Of a stretch of DNA of 21,575 nucleotides, positions 1 to 7,853 are shown piece after piece (within the stretch, counting starts at the first letter, position 1; each line of letters opens with the position of its first letter). The position numbers and the translations under genes were made by a program. The notes under the pieces are model-generated. The model had not been told where the DNA came from. It was given only the letters and a program-made list of their open reading frames with translations, and did not search any database. This DNA is from Treponemataceae bacterium (GTDB lineage: Bacteria > Spirochaetota > Spirochaetia > Treponematales > Treponemataceae): positions 1 through 21,575 of the forward strand of contig JAKSTS010000027.1 of the NCBI GenBank assembly GCA_024402455.1, read 5' to 3'.

Positions 1-566
1 CAAGGCCAGATGCCGCCGTCTGTTGCACCATTGTTCAATGGTTTACCAACAGAGTGCAAACATGGAACGAATTCGCCGTCAGTACCGATTACATCGAGAA
101 CTTTTTTGCCGGCACGTGTCATGATGTCCATGTTCAAAACAACATATTCTGAGTCTGTAAGTTCGATACCATTCTTAGAAATTGGTGAACCAAGTGGACC
201 CATGCAGAAAGGAATTACATACATTGTGCGGCCGTGCATACAGCCTGTGTAAAGACCTTTCATTGTTGCTTTCAATTCTTTTGGATCAATCCAGTGGTTT
301 GTTGGACCTGCATCTTCTTCTTTTACAGAAGAAATAAATGTGCGGCCTTCAACACGAGCTACGTCACTAGGAAGTGAACGGAAAAGGAAGCTGTTTGGCT
401 TTTTAGCAAGTGGAGTAGCGAGTCCAGCTTTAACACATTTCTGCATCAAGCGGTCGTATTCAGCTGTTGAACCATCACAAACGTAAACTTCGTCTGGTTC
501 ACACATTTTAACACATTCTTCAACCCAAGCTTTAATTTTTGGGTTTTTAATGTCATTAAGTGTCAT
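1..566 (-). CDS. pckG: Phosphoenolpyruvate carboxykinase (GTP), N-terminal part, cut by window edge
   Basis: The enzyme interconverts oxaloacetate + GTP with PEP + CO2 + GDP in the cytosol. In anaerobic spirochaetes it may run in the CO2-fixing direction (inference). The reading frame is open for 188 codons from ATG at 566 and runs off the left edge. The protein begins [18 protein letters not shown]. Recognisable GTP-PEPCK stretches follow: [20 protein letters not shown], then TNHWIDPKE, then [18 protein letters not shown], and [17 protein letters not shown]. These match the substrate-binding half of the family, which is about 600 residues long. AGGAG lies 7 nt before the ATG and supports the start. 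The gene is preceded by its own promoter and a structured leader (584-660). The catalytic C-terminal half, including the P-loop, is outside the window. Confidence 0.95.
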   Translation of the reverse strand, partial: MTLNDIKNPKIKAWVEECVKMCEPDEVYVCDGSTAEYDRLMQKCVKAGLATPLAKKPNSFLFRSLPSDVARVEGRTFISSVKEEDAGPTNHWIDPKELKATMKGLYTGCMHGRTMYVIPFCMGPLGSPISKNGIELTDSEYVVLNMDIMTRAGKKVLDVIGTDGEFVPCLHSVGKPLNNGATDGGIWP

Positions 567-583
567 GTAAGACTCCTATAAAC

Positions 584-625
584 TCGGCATAGCCGAAAAA
601 AATTACATTAGCAGGAAGACTCCTG
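584..625 (-). promoter_or_regulatory. pckG mRNA leader with two small hairpins
   Basis: The predicted 5' end of the mRNA carries CAGGA-GTCT-TCCTG (612-625). A second hairpin, TCGGC-TAT-GCCGA (584-596), ends 8 nt before the ribosome-binding site. The 9-mer AGGAGTCTT occurs in the first hairpin and again as the real Shine-Dalgarno region. The hairpins are seen in the sequence; any regulatory role is inference. Confidence 0.35.
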
Positions 626-631
626 TAGACG

Positions 632-660
632 ATAATAGCTTTTTAACTTGAAAAATTCAA
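632..660 (-). promoter_or_regulatory. Sigma-70 promoter for pckG
   Basis: On the minus strand, TTGAAT (655-660) and TATTAT (632-637) are separated by exactly 17 nt. Transcription would start near 624 and give a leader of about 58 nt before the pckG ATG. Confidence 0.6.
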
Positions 661-770
661 TGGTAGAAACTGTATAAAGATAAAATTTGCACGATATATT
701 TATGATTTTTTTTTGTAATTTCATCTTCCGTTTAAAATTAAGATTAAAAGCAGTTTTTAATTTAAAAAAC

Positions 771-802
771 AAAAGCCCTCATTCATTTGCAAGAGGGCTT
801 TT
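771..802 (-). terminator. Intrinsic terminator after the 851-1246 gene
   Basis: Ten-base arms AAAAGCCCTC and GAGGGCTTTT enclose a 12-nt loop. Read on the minus strand, the stem is followed by GTTTTTT. It lies about 50 nt past the stop of the 131-codon gene. The A/T-rich foot could also let it work in the other direction, but nothing on the plus strand needs it. Confidence 0.8.
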
Positions 803-850
803 GGCTTAAAAATTCTGTATTATTAAATGTAACTGCTTATAAATAAAAGT

Positions 851-1246
851 TTAAGCAACAAAATCTACTGCGTTGCCTGTCAAACCTGTTGGAACAATCG
901 CATAAGGATTGTCTTTTGCAACAGAAAGTTTTGTCTGAAGCTGTGCCTGATAATCTGAAATGAGATTGTCTATCTGTTCTTCTGAAAGACCTGTAACTTT
1001 TGCTTTTTCTGTAGAAGCAGCAGTTGTTGAAGAAGAAACTTTATCAATCAAAGTGTTGAGCATGTATACTTTATTAAGTGAAATGCCGTTTGCACCTTTA
1101 GCATCTGCATAGCCGGAAATGTGTTCAAGCTGAGAATAAATCACCATTGATGGTTTTACAGGAACGGCAACTTTGCCTGTTGCATTGTGTGTTGATGCAT
1201 ACGAATAAGAATATGTACTTAAAAGTCCAGATGTAATATCTACCAT
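851..1246 (-). CDS. Small protein of unknown function, possibly in the motility regulon
   Basis: This 131-residue protein is not one I recognise. The N-terminal third is rich in Ser, Thr and Tyr (MVDITSGLLSTYSYSYAST). The middle and C-terminal parts include a predicted helical stretch (SEEQIDNLISDYQAQLQTKL, residues ~88-108). The C-terminus is small and hydrophobic (TGNAVDFVA). There is no signal peptide, membrane segment or cysteine. The start is well supported: AGGAGG lies 6 nt before the ATG. It is a single-gene unit, with a sigma-28-like promoter at 1321-1347 upstream and a strong terminator at 771-802 downstream. The promoter and the soluble, cysteine-free, Ser/Thr-rich composition make a flagellar or chemotaxis-linked role possible, but this is inference from context only. 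Confidence 0.8.
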   Translation of the reverse strand: MVDITSGLLSTYSYSYASTHNATGKVAVPVKPSMVIYSQLEHISGYADAKGANGISLNKVYMLNTLIDKVSSSTTAASTEKAKVTGLSEEQIDNLISDYQAQLQTKLSVAKDNPYAIVPTGLTGNAVDFVA

Positions 1247-1320
1247 GGCGAACCTCCTCTATAGTTTTTTTGTTTTTGAATTACAAAACCATAGATGCAA
1301 TGTTTAGCACTACAATTTGA

Positions 1321-1347
1321 TTGTCGGAAGTTAAAATAAATACTTTA
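1321..1347 (-). promoter_or_regulatory. Sigma-28 (FliA/WhiG)-like promoter
   Basis: On the minus strand, TAAAGTAT (1340-1347) is followed after exactly 11 nt by TCCGACAA (1321-1328). The bacterial sigma-28 consensus is TAAAGTTT-N11-GCCGATAA. Seven of eight and six of eight positions match, with the correct spacer. The predicted start near 1314 gives a leader of about 68 nt for the 131-codon gene. Confidence 0.5.
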
Positions 1348-1478
1348 GAAAAATTATTAAAAAAATTGAGAAATTATCTGAAAATTGTGTTAAAGATGTT
1401 CTTGCTGCATTAAAGATATAGAGATATTTAAGATGATTAAAGTAAATGTATCTTTAAATGTTATGCTATAATGATTTG

Positions 1479-1562
1479 AACCTGTTTTCTGCAATCGTCA
1501 GCAAAAAAACTGAAGATGCAATAAAAAAAGGCTTTCCTTTAATTAACGGGAAAGCCTTCTTC
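1479..1562 (+). ncRNA. Possible small RNA on the plus strand
   Basis: An extended -10 element, TGCTATAAT (1464-1472), points rightward into a stretch with no ORF. The stretch holds an imperfect hairpin (TGCA..TCAG with CTGA..TGCA, 1490-1522). It ends in the strong hairpin at 1528-1558, which is followed by TTCTTCT on this strand. There is no convincing -35. Promoter, structure and terminator fit a transcript of about 85 nt, but this is speculative. Confidence 0.2.
1528..1558 (-). terminator. Intrinsic terminator after the 1585-3090 gene
   Basis: The arms AAGGCTTTCC and GGAAAGCCTT pair perfectly around an 11-nt A/T-rich loop. On the minus strand the stem runs into a seven-T tract. It sits 27 nt after the stop codon of the 501-codon gene. 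Confidence 0.85.
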
Positions 1563-1584
1563 TAAAAAGTTGGTTTAAGCAAAA

Positions 1585-3090
1585 TTAAACGCCTTTGCTT
1601 TCTGTAAGGTAAATCTGCATAAGCGAAACAAAAAGATAAATCTTTTTATAAACTGCTGCCATTAAATTCTTTACAGGAGATTCTGCAACGTGCTCAACTT
1701 CTTTCCAGTTTATAAGAATTCCCGGACTAGGTTTTGCGCAGTCGTCAATAAGAAGCCGTAAGAATTTTGCAAAAAGTACTAAATCCTGTGTACCTTTTGT
1801 CAAAATGGAATGTGCTTCCTGATTTATGTCGCGTCCATTTGAAAGAATAAATTTATGCTTACCTGAACTGATTGCATTGCCAATGAATTCATCAAGTGAT
1901 GTAATTTGCGTTGAAAAATCAAGCAGTTCGTTATATGCGTTTGACATCTGTTTTGAGCGGTCCTGATCTGTCCATTTGCCGCGCATAATTACAAGGTCAT
2001 AAACTTCACGTACGTCTTTTTTGTAATAGTCGTTCAAAAAGGCTTTCATATAGTTTAATGGCAGACAGTATTCAAAGCGTGTTGACATTCGTTTTGAGTT
2101 TAATGCTTCTGATTCTGCCGTGTAGTTTTTAAGAATGACAACTTCTGTCTTGCCAAAAAGTGCCTTTAAAAGCTCATCAGATTTAGAATTTGCTTTTTCT
2201 GATGTAAGCTTTTTAAGAAGATTTTCAATTCTGTTGCGTGTCTGTTCAAGATATGTATCAACAATTCTGTCTGCTTTGTCTTTTGCCTGATATTTGTAGC
2301 CTGGATTTTCAGTAGAATAGGCAATAATCTGTTCAAGAATTTCACTTGAGCGGACATCAGAAATGCGTGAAAGAATTTTATTCCATGTTGAAGATGAAAG
2401 GACTTCTGCAGATTTATATTCTTTTATGAATTTCAGCATTGTCGGCCAGTTTGCTTTTAAGCGGAGACACCATGCAACAGCCATAAAATCCTTTAAGTCG
2501 TCAATGAGATGGGTTGCTTTTACTGCCACAAAATTTGGTGTGTGAGAAAAATCCCTCTCGTGAAAACCTGAGTCAAATTTTTTTAGAAGAAAGTAATAGT
2601 CAAATGTTACAAATGAACAGAATGACAGAAAAAGCGAATAAAGATTGTCTATTGATGCAATCCGGTTTTGGTCAAATTCCGCAGTTAAAGCAGCAAAATC
2701 ATTATAAACCTGTTTAGAAAGGTCTTTTATTGAAATTTTCGAAGCTCTTTCTGTTATGGATTCATCTGTAAGAAGTTCAACTTTTGCTTTCTGGTTGTCA
2801 GAAAGTGAATAGTCAATTATACAGTTTTTAAGTACATTTACAGCCTGCGGTGTTGCAAGCAGTGCCTGTGCCGGCGATAAATCACGGTAAAGTTCAAAAA
2901 ACCATTTTGCCATTGCCGGCTGCACCTGGTTCTGCTGACATTTATAGAATTTGTACTTAGATTTTCCAATTTGTTTTGCAATCAGTTTTAAAGCACGTCT
3001 TTTTTCTGCTTCTGGATCTGATGGTGCAAAAAGCCCCTCAAAAAGCTTTGCAAAAAGGCCTTCGTCTTTTTTCTTTGCGTTCTTTCCCAT
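1585..3090 (-). CDS. Large soluble protein of unknown function, treponeme type (possibly DUF5312-like)
   Basis: The 501-residue protein has no signal peptide or clear membrane span. It starts with a very basic stretch (MGKNAKKKDEG) and is mostly predicted helical and Lys-rich, with many aromatic residues. The overall look recalls a spirochaete-restricted family annotated as DUF5312, but I assign that from memory and cannot verify it. No catalytic motif is evident. It is monocistronic: 164 nt separate it from the preceding gene, and it has its own promoter (TTGACA/GATAAT) and terminator. The ATG at 3090 lies only 7 nt after the -10 box. AGAAGG lies 1 nt before the ATG, too close to act as a normal Shine-Dalgarno, so the mRNA may be leaderless. 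Confidence 0.8.
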   Translation of the reverse strand: MGKNAKKKDEGLFAKLFEGLFAPSDPEAEKRRALKLIAKQIGKSKYKFYKCQQNQVQPAMAKWFFELYRDLSPAQALLATPQAVNVLKNCIIDYSLSDNQKAKVELLTDESITERASKISIKDLSKQVYNDFAALTAEFDQNRIASIDNLYSLFLSFCSFVTFDYYFLLKKFDSGFHERDFSHTPNFVAVKATHLIDDLKDFMAVAWCLRLKANWPTMLKFIKEYKSAEVLSSSTWNKILSRISDVRSSEILEQIIAYSTENPGYKYQAKDKADRIVDTYLEQTRNRIENLLKKLTSEKANSKSDELLKALFGKTEVVILKNYTAESEALNSKRMSTRFEYCLPLNYMKAFLNDYYKKDVREVYDLVIMRGKWTDQDRSKQMSNAYNELLDFSTQITSLDEFIGNAISSGKHKFILSNGRDINQEAHSILTKGTQDLVLFAKFLRLLIDDCAKPSPGILINWKEVEHVAESPVKNLMAAVYKKIYLFVSLMQIYLTESKGV

Positions 3091-3097
3091 GCCTTCT

Positions 3098-3125
3098 ATT
3101 ATCGAGAAATTTCAATACATGTCAA
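3098..3125 (-). promoter_or_regulatory. Promoter of the 501-codon gene, leaderless geometry
   Basis: A perfect TTGACA (3120-3125), a 16-nt spacer and GATAAT (3098-3103) read leftward. Only 7 nt separate the -10 box from the ATG at 3088-3090. A normal start site would fall on or next to the A of the ATG. Confidence 0.65.
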
Positions 3126-3254
3126 CTGCAAAAAAGTGGAGAGAGTGGGAAAAGTGTTTTTTACTTTCTGCCTGTTTTTATTAAGGTTCGCATTCTGCAA
3201 GTTTTTCTGTATAAGATGGGACATCTGTCGTTTACAAAAAACTGTTATGCAAAA

Positions 3255-4142
3255 TCAATTTTGTTCGTTGTTTTCGTATTTGATTATCCAGCGTTTTAAA
3301 GGGGTAATCCAGTCGTATTCATTTGAGCCTTCAAGGAGAAGCTGTTCAAAAAGTGTGTTCAGATGGTCGTTTATTATTTTTTTGTTTTCATCTGAAATGT
3401 CGTCTGCGTTTTTGAACATACTGTCAATAAAATCAACTGCATCCTGAATGCTGAATTCATTATCGAGGATGTAGTTCATCATATAAAGTGCAGCGCCGAT
3501 GCAGTTTATGCTGTGCTGTTTTGTGTAAAGCACGGTTTCTGCAATTTCAATTGCACCTTTATAAATTTCTGCGTTATAAAAATCCTGTTCTTCCTTTGAA
3601 AACTGTTCTTCCTTAAATGCTCGTTTGTAATAAGTTGTTGCAAGCACCATTACAGAAACATGAAGGCTTGGTACGCAAAGATAATGCGGGTCGAGCAGTT
3701 TAAGCCAGAGAAATTTGCGGTTGGCAATTCCTTTTGGTCTGTTTGTCGTAGACATCCTGAAACGATAAAAATCGGCAGCTTCTTTATAGCAGCGATTGAT
3801 GAGCGATAGAAATTCGATAAAATGTCTGCTGGCTGTTTTTTTATTGTGCTTTATAAGGCATGACAGCGGACGAATCCAGAAATTGATAAAATCAAGATAA
3901 ATGTCAACTTTTTCCGGTTTGAATGGCACAAGTTCATCGTAAGGACAGTCAACGTGAATGATTTTTATCTTGAGAAGTCCGAGTTTTTCTCTGTATTGCA
4001 GAAAAAAGAAATCTTTTAAAACTGTCCAAAGATAAGAAAACAATGCTTTCCATGTTTTAGGATGAGTAAGTACAAAAAAATATGAAGTAAGTGCGCTGTA
4101 TTCTTTTAAAGAAGGCGGTGTTTCTTTCTGTTTTTCTGTCAT
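3255..4142 (-). CDS. Unknown protein with a degenerate PAP2-like motif, coupled to metH
   Basis: This 295-residue protein is not one I recognise with certainty. Residues 157-163 read VPSLHVS. About 45 residues later comes LYTKQHSINCIGAAL (205-219). This order resembles motifs 2 and 3 of the PAP2/inositol-phosphorylceramide-synthase superfamily (PSxH, then K/R-x-H-x3-D). The Asp that normally follows the second His is Cys214, and long hydrophobic spans are largely missing, so catalysis is doubtful. The start codon overlaps the metH stop as ATGA (4139-4142), so translation is probably coupled to metH. No link to methionine metabolism can be read from the sequence. The protein could equally be a treponeme-specific family with chance motif similarity. 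Confidence 0.7.
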   Translation of the reverse strand: MTEKQKETPPSLKEYSALTSYFFVLTHPKTWKALFSYLWTVLKDFFFLQYREKLGLLKIKIIHVDCPYDELVPFKPEKVDIYLDFINFWIRPLSCLIKHNKKTASRHFIEFLSLINRCYKEAADFYRFRMSTTNRPKGIANRKFLWLKLLDPHYLCVPSLHVSVMVLATTYYKRAFKEEQFSKEEQDFYNAEIYKGAIEIAETVLYTKQHSINCIGAALYMMNYILDNEFSIQDAVDFIDSMFKNADDISDENKKIINDHLNTLFEQLLLEGSNEYDWITPLKRWIIKYENNEQN

Positions 4143-6646
4143 GCGCCAAACACCTCTTTTGCAATTTCAACACTGTTCATTGCATCTTTGGAATAAAAAT
4201 CGGCATCAATTTTTTTTGCATAGTCTGCCGTAAGCACGGCGCCGCCAACCATAATTTTTACAGTTTTGCCTGAACGTTTTTCATATTGGCGCAGTGCTTT
4301 TATTGTCTGTTCCATGCTTGCAACTGTTGTAGTCATAAGTGCACTTAAGCCTACAAGTTTTATGTCGTTTTCTTCGACTGCTTTTACAACGTCATCGACC
4401 GGCACGTTTTTGCCAAGATCAATTACTGTATAGCCGTAATTTTCAAGCATTGCCTTTACGATGTTTTTGCCAATGTCGTGTACGTCGCCCTGTACGGTTG
4501 CAATGACTATTGAACCTTTGCTGTCTTGAGCTTCGCCTGTTTCTGCAAGATGTGCCTTTATTACTTCAAAAGCTTTTGAAACAGTCTCTGCACTTAGCAG
4601 CAGCTGCGGAAGAAATTTTCTGCCGCTTTCAAAATCTTTTCCGACAATGTCGAGGGCCGGCACAATATGTTCATTTATAAGGCTGAGCGCCGGCTGTGTT
4701 TTTAAAAGTTCTTTTGCAGCCTGTGCTGAACGGTCTTTAAAACCATTTATGATAATTGATTTTAAATCCTGTACGGCATCTTGATTTTGTGCTGTTCCAT
4801 TGTCTTTTGTAACTGCGGCAGCATTCTGTGACGGTGCCACGGTGTTTGCATAATTTTCTATATATTCAAGACAATTTTCGTCAAAACCGGCAATTGCACG
4901 GAATGCACGGAATGCAGCCATCATGTCCTGCGAAAGCGGGTTTATAATGCATGCGTCAAGACCGGCTGCAAGTGCCTGTGTGAAAAAATGTGCATTGATA
5001 ATTTCGCGCCGTGGAAGTCCGAACGAGATGTTTGAAACGCCGAGCACTGTTTTGCAGCCATATTTTTGCTTTACAAGCTGAATTGTACGCAGCGTTTCGC
5101 GAGCCTCTTTCTGCTGCGAGCTGATTGTCAATGTAAGCGAATCAATTACAATGTCGCGTTTGGAAATTCCATAGGATGCTGCTGTTTCAAAAATACGGTC
5201 AGCAATTGCAAGCCGTTCTTCTGCTGTTGGTGGAATTCCGTTTTCGTCGAGCAGAAGTGCTACAACAGTTCCGCCGTATTTTTTTACAAGTGGAAAAACA
5301 GCTTCCATTACGTGCTTCTTTCCGTTGACAGAATTAATCAGCGCTTTTCCATTATAATATCGCAGTGCTTTTTCAAGAACAGGCGGTTCACTTGAATCAA
5401 TTTGAAGCGGTGTCCTAAAGGAACTCTGCAGAAGTTTTACTGCATTAACCATCATCTGCTGTTCATCAATTCCTGGCAGTCCGACATTTACGTCAAGAAT
5501 ATGTGCACCTGCGTTTATCTGGTTTGAAGCTTCGTCAATGATATACTGCATGTTGTTGTCAAGCAAAGCCTGCTTGAATTTCTTTTTGCCTGTCGGGTTG
5601 ATGCGTTCACCGATGATTACAGGACCTTTTTCTTTTGAACCAATGTCTGCACATTCATTGTAGGAACAGATGATTGTGTGGTTTTTCAGCGGCTGTTCTT
5701 TAATTTCTGCTGGTTTTTCGGCTTCTCTTGAAACAGCTTTGACCATTGCCTGAATATGCAGAGGTGTGGTGCCGCAGCAGCCGCCGAGAACAAGTGCTCC
5801 GCATTTGTAATTTTCTGCCTGTGCTGCTGCAAATTCTTCAGGCGAAACTTTAAAGAAAGTCCTGCCGTTTTCAACAGCTGGCAGACCTGCATTTGGCTGC
5901 ACCAGAACAGGCTTTGATGCATAAGAGCACATTGTTTCTGTAAGTTTTGCTGCATCTGCAAGGCTGCCGCCGCAGTTAAAACCGGCAGCATCTGCACCAA
6001 GGCTTTCAAGATAAACAATTGCAGTCAAAGCGTCTGCGCCGGTCAATGTGCGCATGTTGTTTTGAAATGTTGCAGAAACAATTATCGGCAGGTCAGTATT
6101 TTCTTTTGCTGCAAGAACGGCAGCCTTTGTTTCATACAGATCGCTCATCGTTTCAATGATTACTAAATCTGCGCCAGCTTTTTCGCCTGCAATCATTGTC
6201 GTTTTATAATTTTCGTATGCTTCATCAAAAGAAAGCGGCCCCATCGGTTCAAGCAGTTTGCCTGTTGAACTTACGTCAAGTGCAACAAAAGCTGTCTTGT
6301 CAGACTGTTTTATGGCTTCTTTTGCATTGCGCACAGCTGCTTCAATAATGTCTTCTGTTTTAAATGCTGAATCTTCGAGCTTTATCGGTGTTGCACCAAA
6401 AGTGTCTGTCGTAACAATGTCTGCACCGGCTTTTAAATAAGCAAGATGAATTGCTTTGATAAGTTCAGGATTAGTAACAGAAAGTTCGTCCGGGGCATGA
6501 TAATTCAAGGAATCTTTAAGGGCAAAATCTACAAGTTCGACTTTTTCGCCGGCCTGCAAAGCCTGTATTATTGTGCCCATGCCTCCGTCAAAAAAGACCG
6601 GTTGATTTTTTGATATTTTGTCTTGAAAAAACTTTTTAAAATTCAT
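4139..6646 (-). CDS. metH: Cobalamin-dependent methionine synthase, short form without reactivation domain
   Basis: The enzyme transfers a methyl group from 5-methyl-THF via cob(I)alamin to homocysteine, giving methionine. Three modules are visible in 835 residues. The homocysteine/zinc domain (about 15-305) has Zn ligands Cys225 (GFNCGGS) and Cys290-Cys291 (GGCCGTTP). The pterin-binding barrel (about 342-590) has GERINPTGKKKF and ILDVNVGLPG. The cobalamin cap and Rossmann domain (about 625-835) has the DVHDIG motif at 721-726, with His723 as the lower cobalt ligand. The protein ends where the roughly 330-residue AdoMet-dependent activation domain of the E. coli enzyme (1227 aa) would begin. 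GGGAGA lies 8 nt before the ATG. metF is 38 nt upstream, and the downstream gene overlaps by 4 nt. Reactivation must therefore use another protein or an anaerobic reductant. Confidence 0.96.
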   Translation of the reverse strand: MNFKKFFQDKISKNQPVFFDGGMGTIIQALQAGEKVELVDFALKDSLNYHAPDELSVTNPELIKAIHLAYLKAGADIVTTDTFGATPIKLEDSAFKTEDIIEAAVRNAKEAIKQSDKTAFVALDVSSTGKLLEPMGPLSFDEAYENYKTTMIAGEKAGADLVIIETMSDLYETKAAVLAAKENTDLPIIVSATFQNNMRTLTGADALTAIVYLESLGADAAGFNCGGSLADAAKLTETMCSYASKPVLVQPNAGLPAVENGRTFFKVSPEEFAAAQAENYKCGALVLGGCCGTTPLHIQAMVKAVSREAEKPAEIKEQPLKNHTIICSYNECADIGSKEKGPVIIGERINPTGKKKFKQALLDNNMQYIIDEASNQINAGAHILDVNVGLPGIDEQQMMVNAVKLLQSSFRTPLQIDSSEPPVLEKALRYYNGKALINSVNGKKHVMEAVFPLVKKYGGTVVALLLDENGIPPTAEERLAIADRIFETAASYGISKRDIVIDSLTLTISSQQKEARETLRTIQLVKQKYGCKTVLGVSNISFGLPRREIINAHFFTQALAAGLDACIINPLSQDMMAAFRAFRAIAGFDENCLEYIENYANTVAPSQNAAAVTKDNGTAQNQDAVQDLKSIIINGFKDRSAQAAKELLKTQPALSLINEHIVPALDIVGKDFESGRKFLPQLLLSAETVSKAFEVIKAHLAETGEAQDSKGSIVIATVQGDVHDIGKNIVKAMLENYGYTVIDLGKNVPVDDVVKAVEENDIKLVGLSALMTTTVASMEQTIKALRQYEKRSGKTVKIMVGGAVLTADYAKKIDADFYSKDAMNSVEIAKEVFGA

Positions 6647-6684
6647 GCGAGTTTCTCCCTTAAAAGGTCATGGACATATTATCT

Positions 6685-7572
6685 CTAAACGTTCTGAGAA
6701 GCCACAATACTTGAAATGTTGTTCATTATTGAGCGGGCAACATCCGGTTTGTTCATTGTATAAATGTGAATGCCGCGCACACCGTTACTGATAAGGTCAA
6801 CAATCTGATATGTTGCATAATCAATTCCGGCTTGTTTCATTGCTTCATTTGAAGCACCGAACTTTTCAATTAGGTTGAGCAGCTCTCTTGGCATAAATGC
6901 ATTTGAAAGCGACATCATGCGCTTAATCTGTGCGGCATTTGTTACGGGCATAATGCCTGCAAAAATCGGCTGTTTTATTCCTTTGAGTTGTGCACGGTAC
7001 AAAAAGTTGTAGAACATGTTGTTGTCAAAAAACATTTGAGTTGTCAAAAAAGAGCAGCCCAAATCTGCTTTTAGTTTCAGATGATCAAGGTCAACGTCTT
7101 TGTTTGTGCATTCTGGGTGACCTTCTGGATTGCATGCGGCACCAATGCAGAAATCTGTTGTTTCTTTCAGCTCTTTTATAAGGTCATATGCATATTTGTA
7201 TTGGTTCGGCGGAACAAAATTCGGATCTGGCGGAATGTCGCCGCGAAGAGCCAGAATGTTTTCTATGCCTGATTTTTGAAGCTGCTGCACAACCGAAGTA
7301 ACTTGTTCTTTTGTTGAAGAAATGCATGATAAATGTGCAAGTGCTGGAATGTGGCATTCGTTGTTGATTCGTGCAGCAATGTCTGCCGTGTTGGAACTTG
7401 TGCCGCCGCCTGCACCATAAGTGACGCTCATAAAGTCCGGCTGCATTTTAGAAAGTTCAATGGATGCATCTACTATAGATTGATATGTTGCTTTATCTGC
7501 TGTTGGTTTTGGAGGAAAAGTTTCAAATGAAACCAGTAATTTCTTTTTTTTAAGGATTTCTGAAATTTTCAT
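6685..7572 (-). CDS. metF: 5,10-methylenetetrahydrofolate reductase
   Basis: MetF is an FAD enzyme that reduces 5,10-methylene-THF to 5-methyl-THF, the methyl donor for the adjacent MetH. The 295 residues match the bacterial single-domain form. The N-terminal barrel motif is SFETFPPKP, with the family Glu at position 17. SVTYGAGGG, the flavin-site motif ALRGDIPPD and the C-terminal ISNGVRGIHIYTMN segment all follow family order. It is the first gene of the metF-metH operon. There is no Shine-Dalgarno sequence. A promoter whose -10 box ends 8 nt before the ATG suggests a leaderless start. No S-box, cobalamin or other riboswitch fits between that promoter and the start codon, so control, if any, is transcriptional. 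Confidence 0.96.
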   Translation of the reverse strand: MKISEILKKKKLLVSFETFPPKPTADKATYQSIVDASIELSKMQPDFMSVTYGAGGGTSSNTADIAARINNECHIPALAHLSCISSTKEQVTSVVQQLQKSGIENILALRGDIPPDPNFVPPNQYKYAYDLIKELKETTDFCIGAACNPEGHPECTNKDVDLDHLKLKADLGCSFLTTQMFFDNNMFYNFLYRAQLKGIKQPIFAGIMPVTNAAQIKRMMSLSNAFMPRELLNLIEKFGASNEAMKQAGIDYATYQIVDLISNGVRGIHIYTMNKPDVARSIMNNISSIVASQNV

Positions 7573-7580
7573 ATGTGCGA

Positions 7581-7609
7581 ATTATGCGACAAATTTCTGC
7601 TTTTTGCAA
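7581..7609 (-). promoter_or_regulatory. metF promoter, leaderless geometry
   Basis: Leftward TTGCAA (7604-7609), a 17-nt spacer and CATAAT (7581-7586). The metF ATG follows after 8 nt, so the transcript should begin at or within a base or two of the start codon. Confidence 0.6.
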
Positions 7610-7790
7610 CGGCAATAAAAAAAAATTGGAAATATTTCATATAATAATGTAGAATAAAGCTGTTTCTGGAAATTTCATTTTTCAAAAAAATGATAATCTG
7701 TTTGTGCAGAAAGCAGCGTCTATAGTCGGAGAATGCTGCTTTGATTCATAGTCTGCGGAAAAGTTGAAATTTAAAAATATTCGAAAGTAG

Positions 7791-7820
7791 TTGCCAAAAT
7801 ATGCCGATAGGGAGTATAGT
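7791..7820 (+). promoter_or_regulatory. Promoter of the DUF362-ferredoxin gene
   Basis: Rightward TTGCCA (7791-7796), an 18-nt spacer and TATAGT (7815-7820). Each box matches five of six consensus bases. The predicted start is near 7827, giving a leader of about 27 nt with GGAG 11 nt before the ATG. The promoter still looks intact although the gene is interrupted. Confidence 0.55.
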
Positions 7821-7853
7821 TGATTAGTTTAGAGATAATGGAGTTATTTCTGT

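Noticed and set aside
7573..7853. Cobalamin or SAM riboswitch upstream of metF
   Set aside because: The metF promoter lies only 8 nt before the ATG, and no conserved riboswitch boxes are visible on the minus strand.
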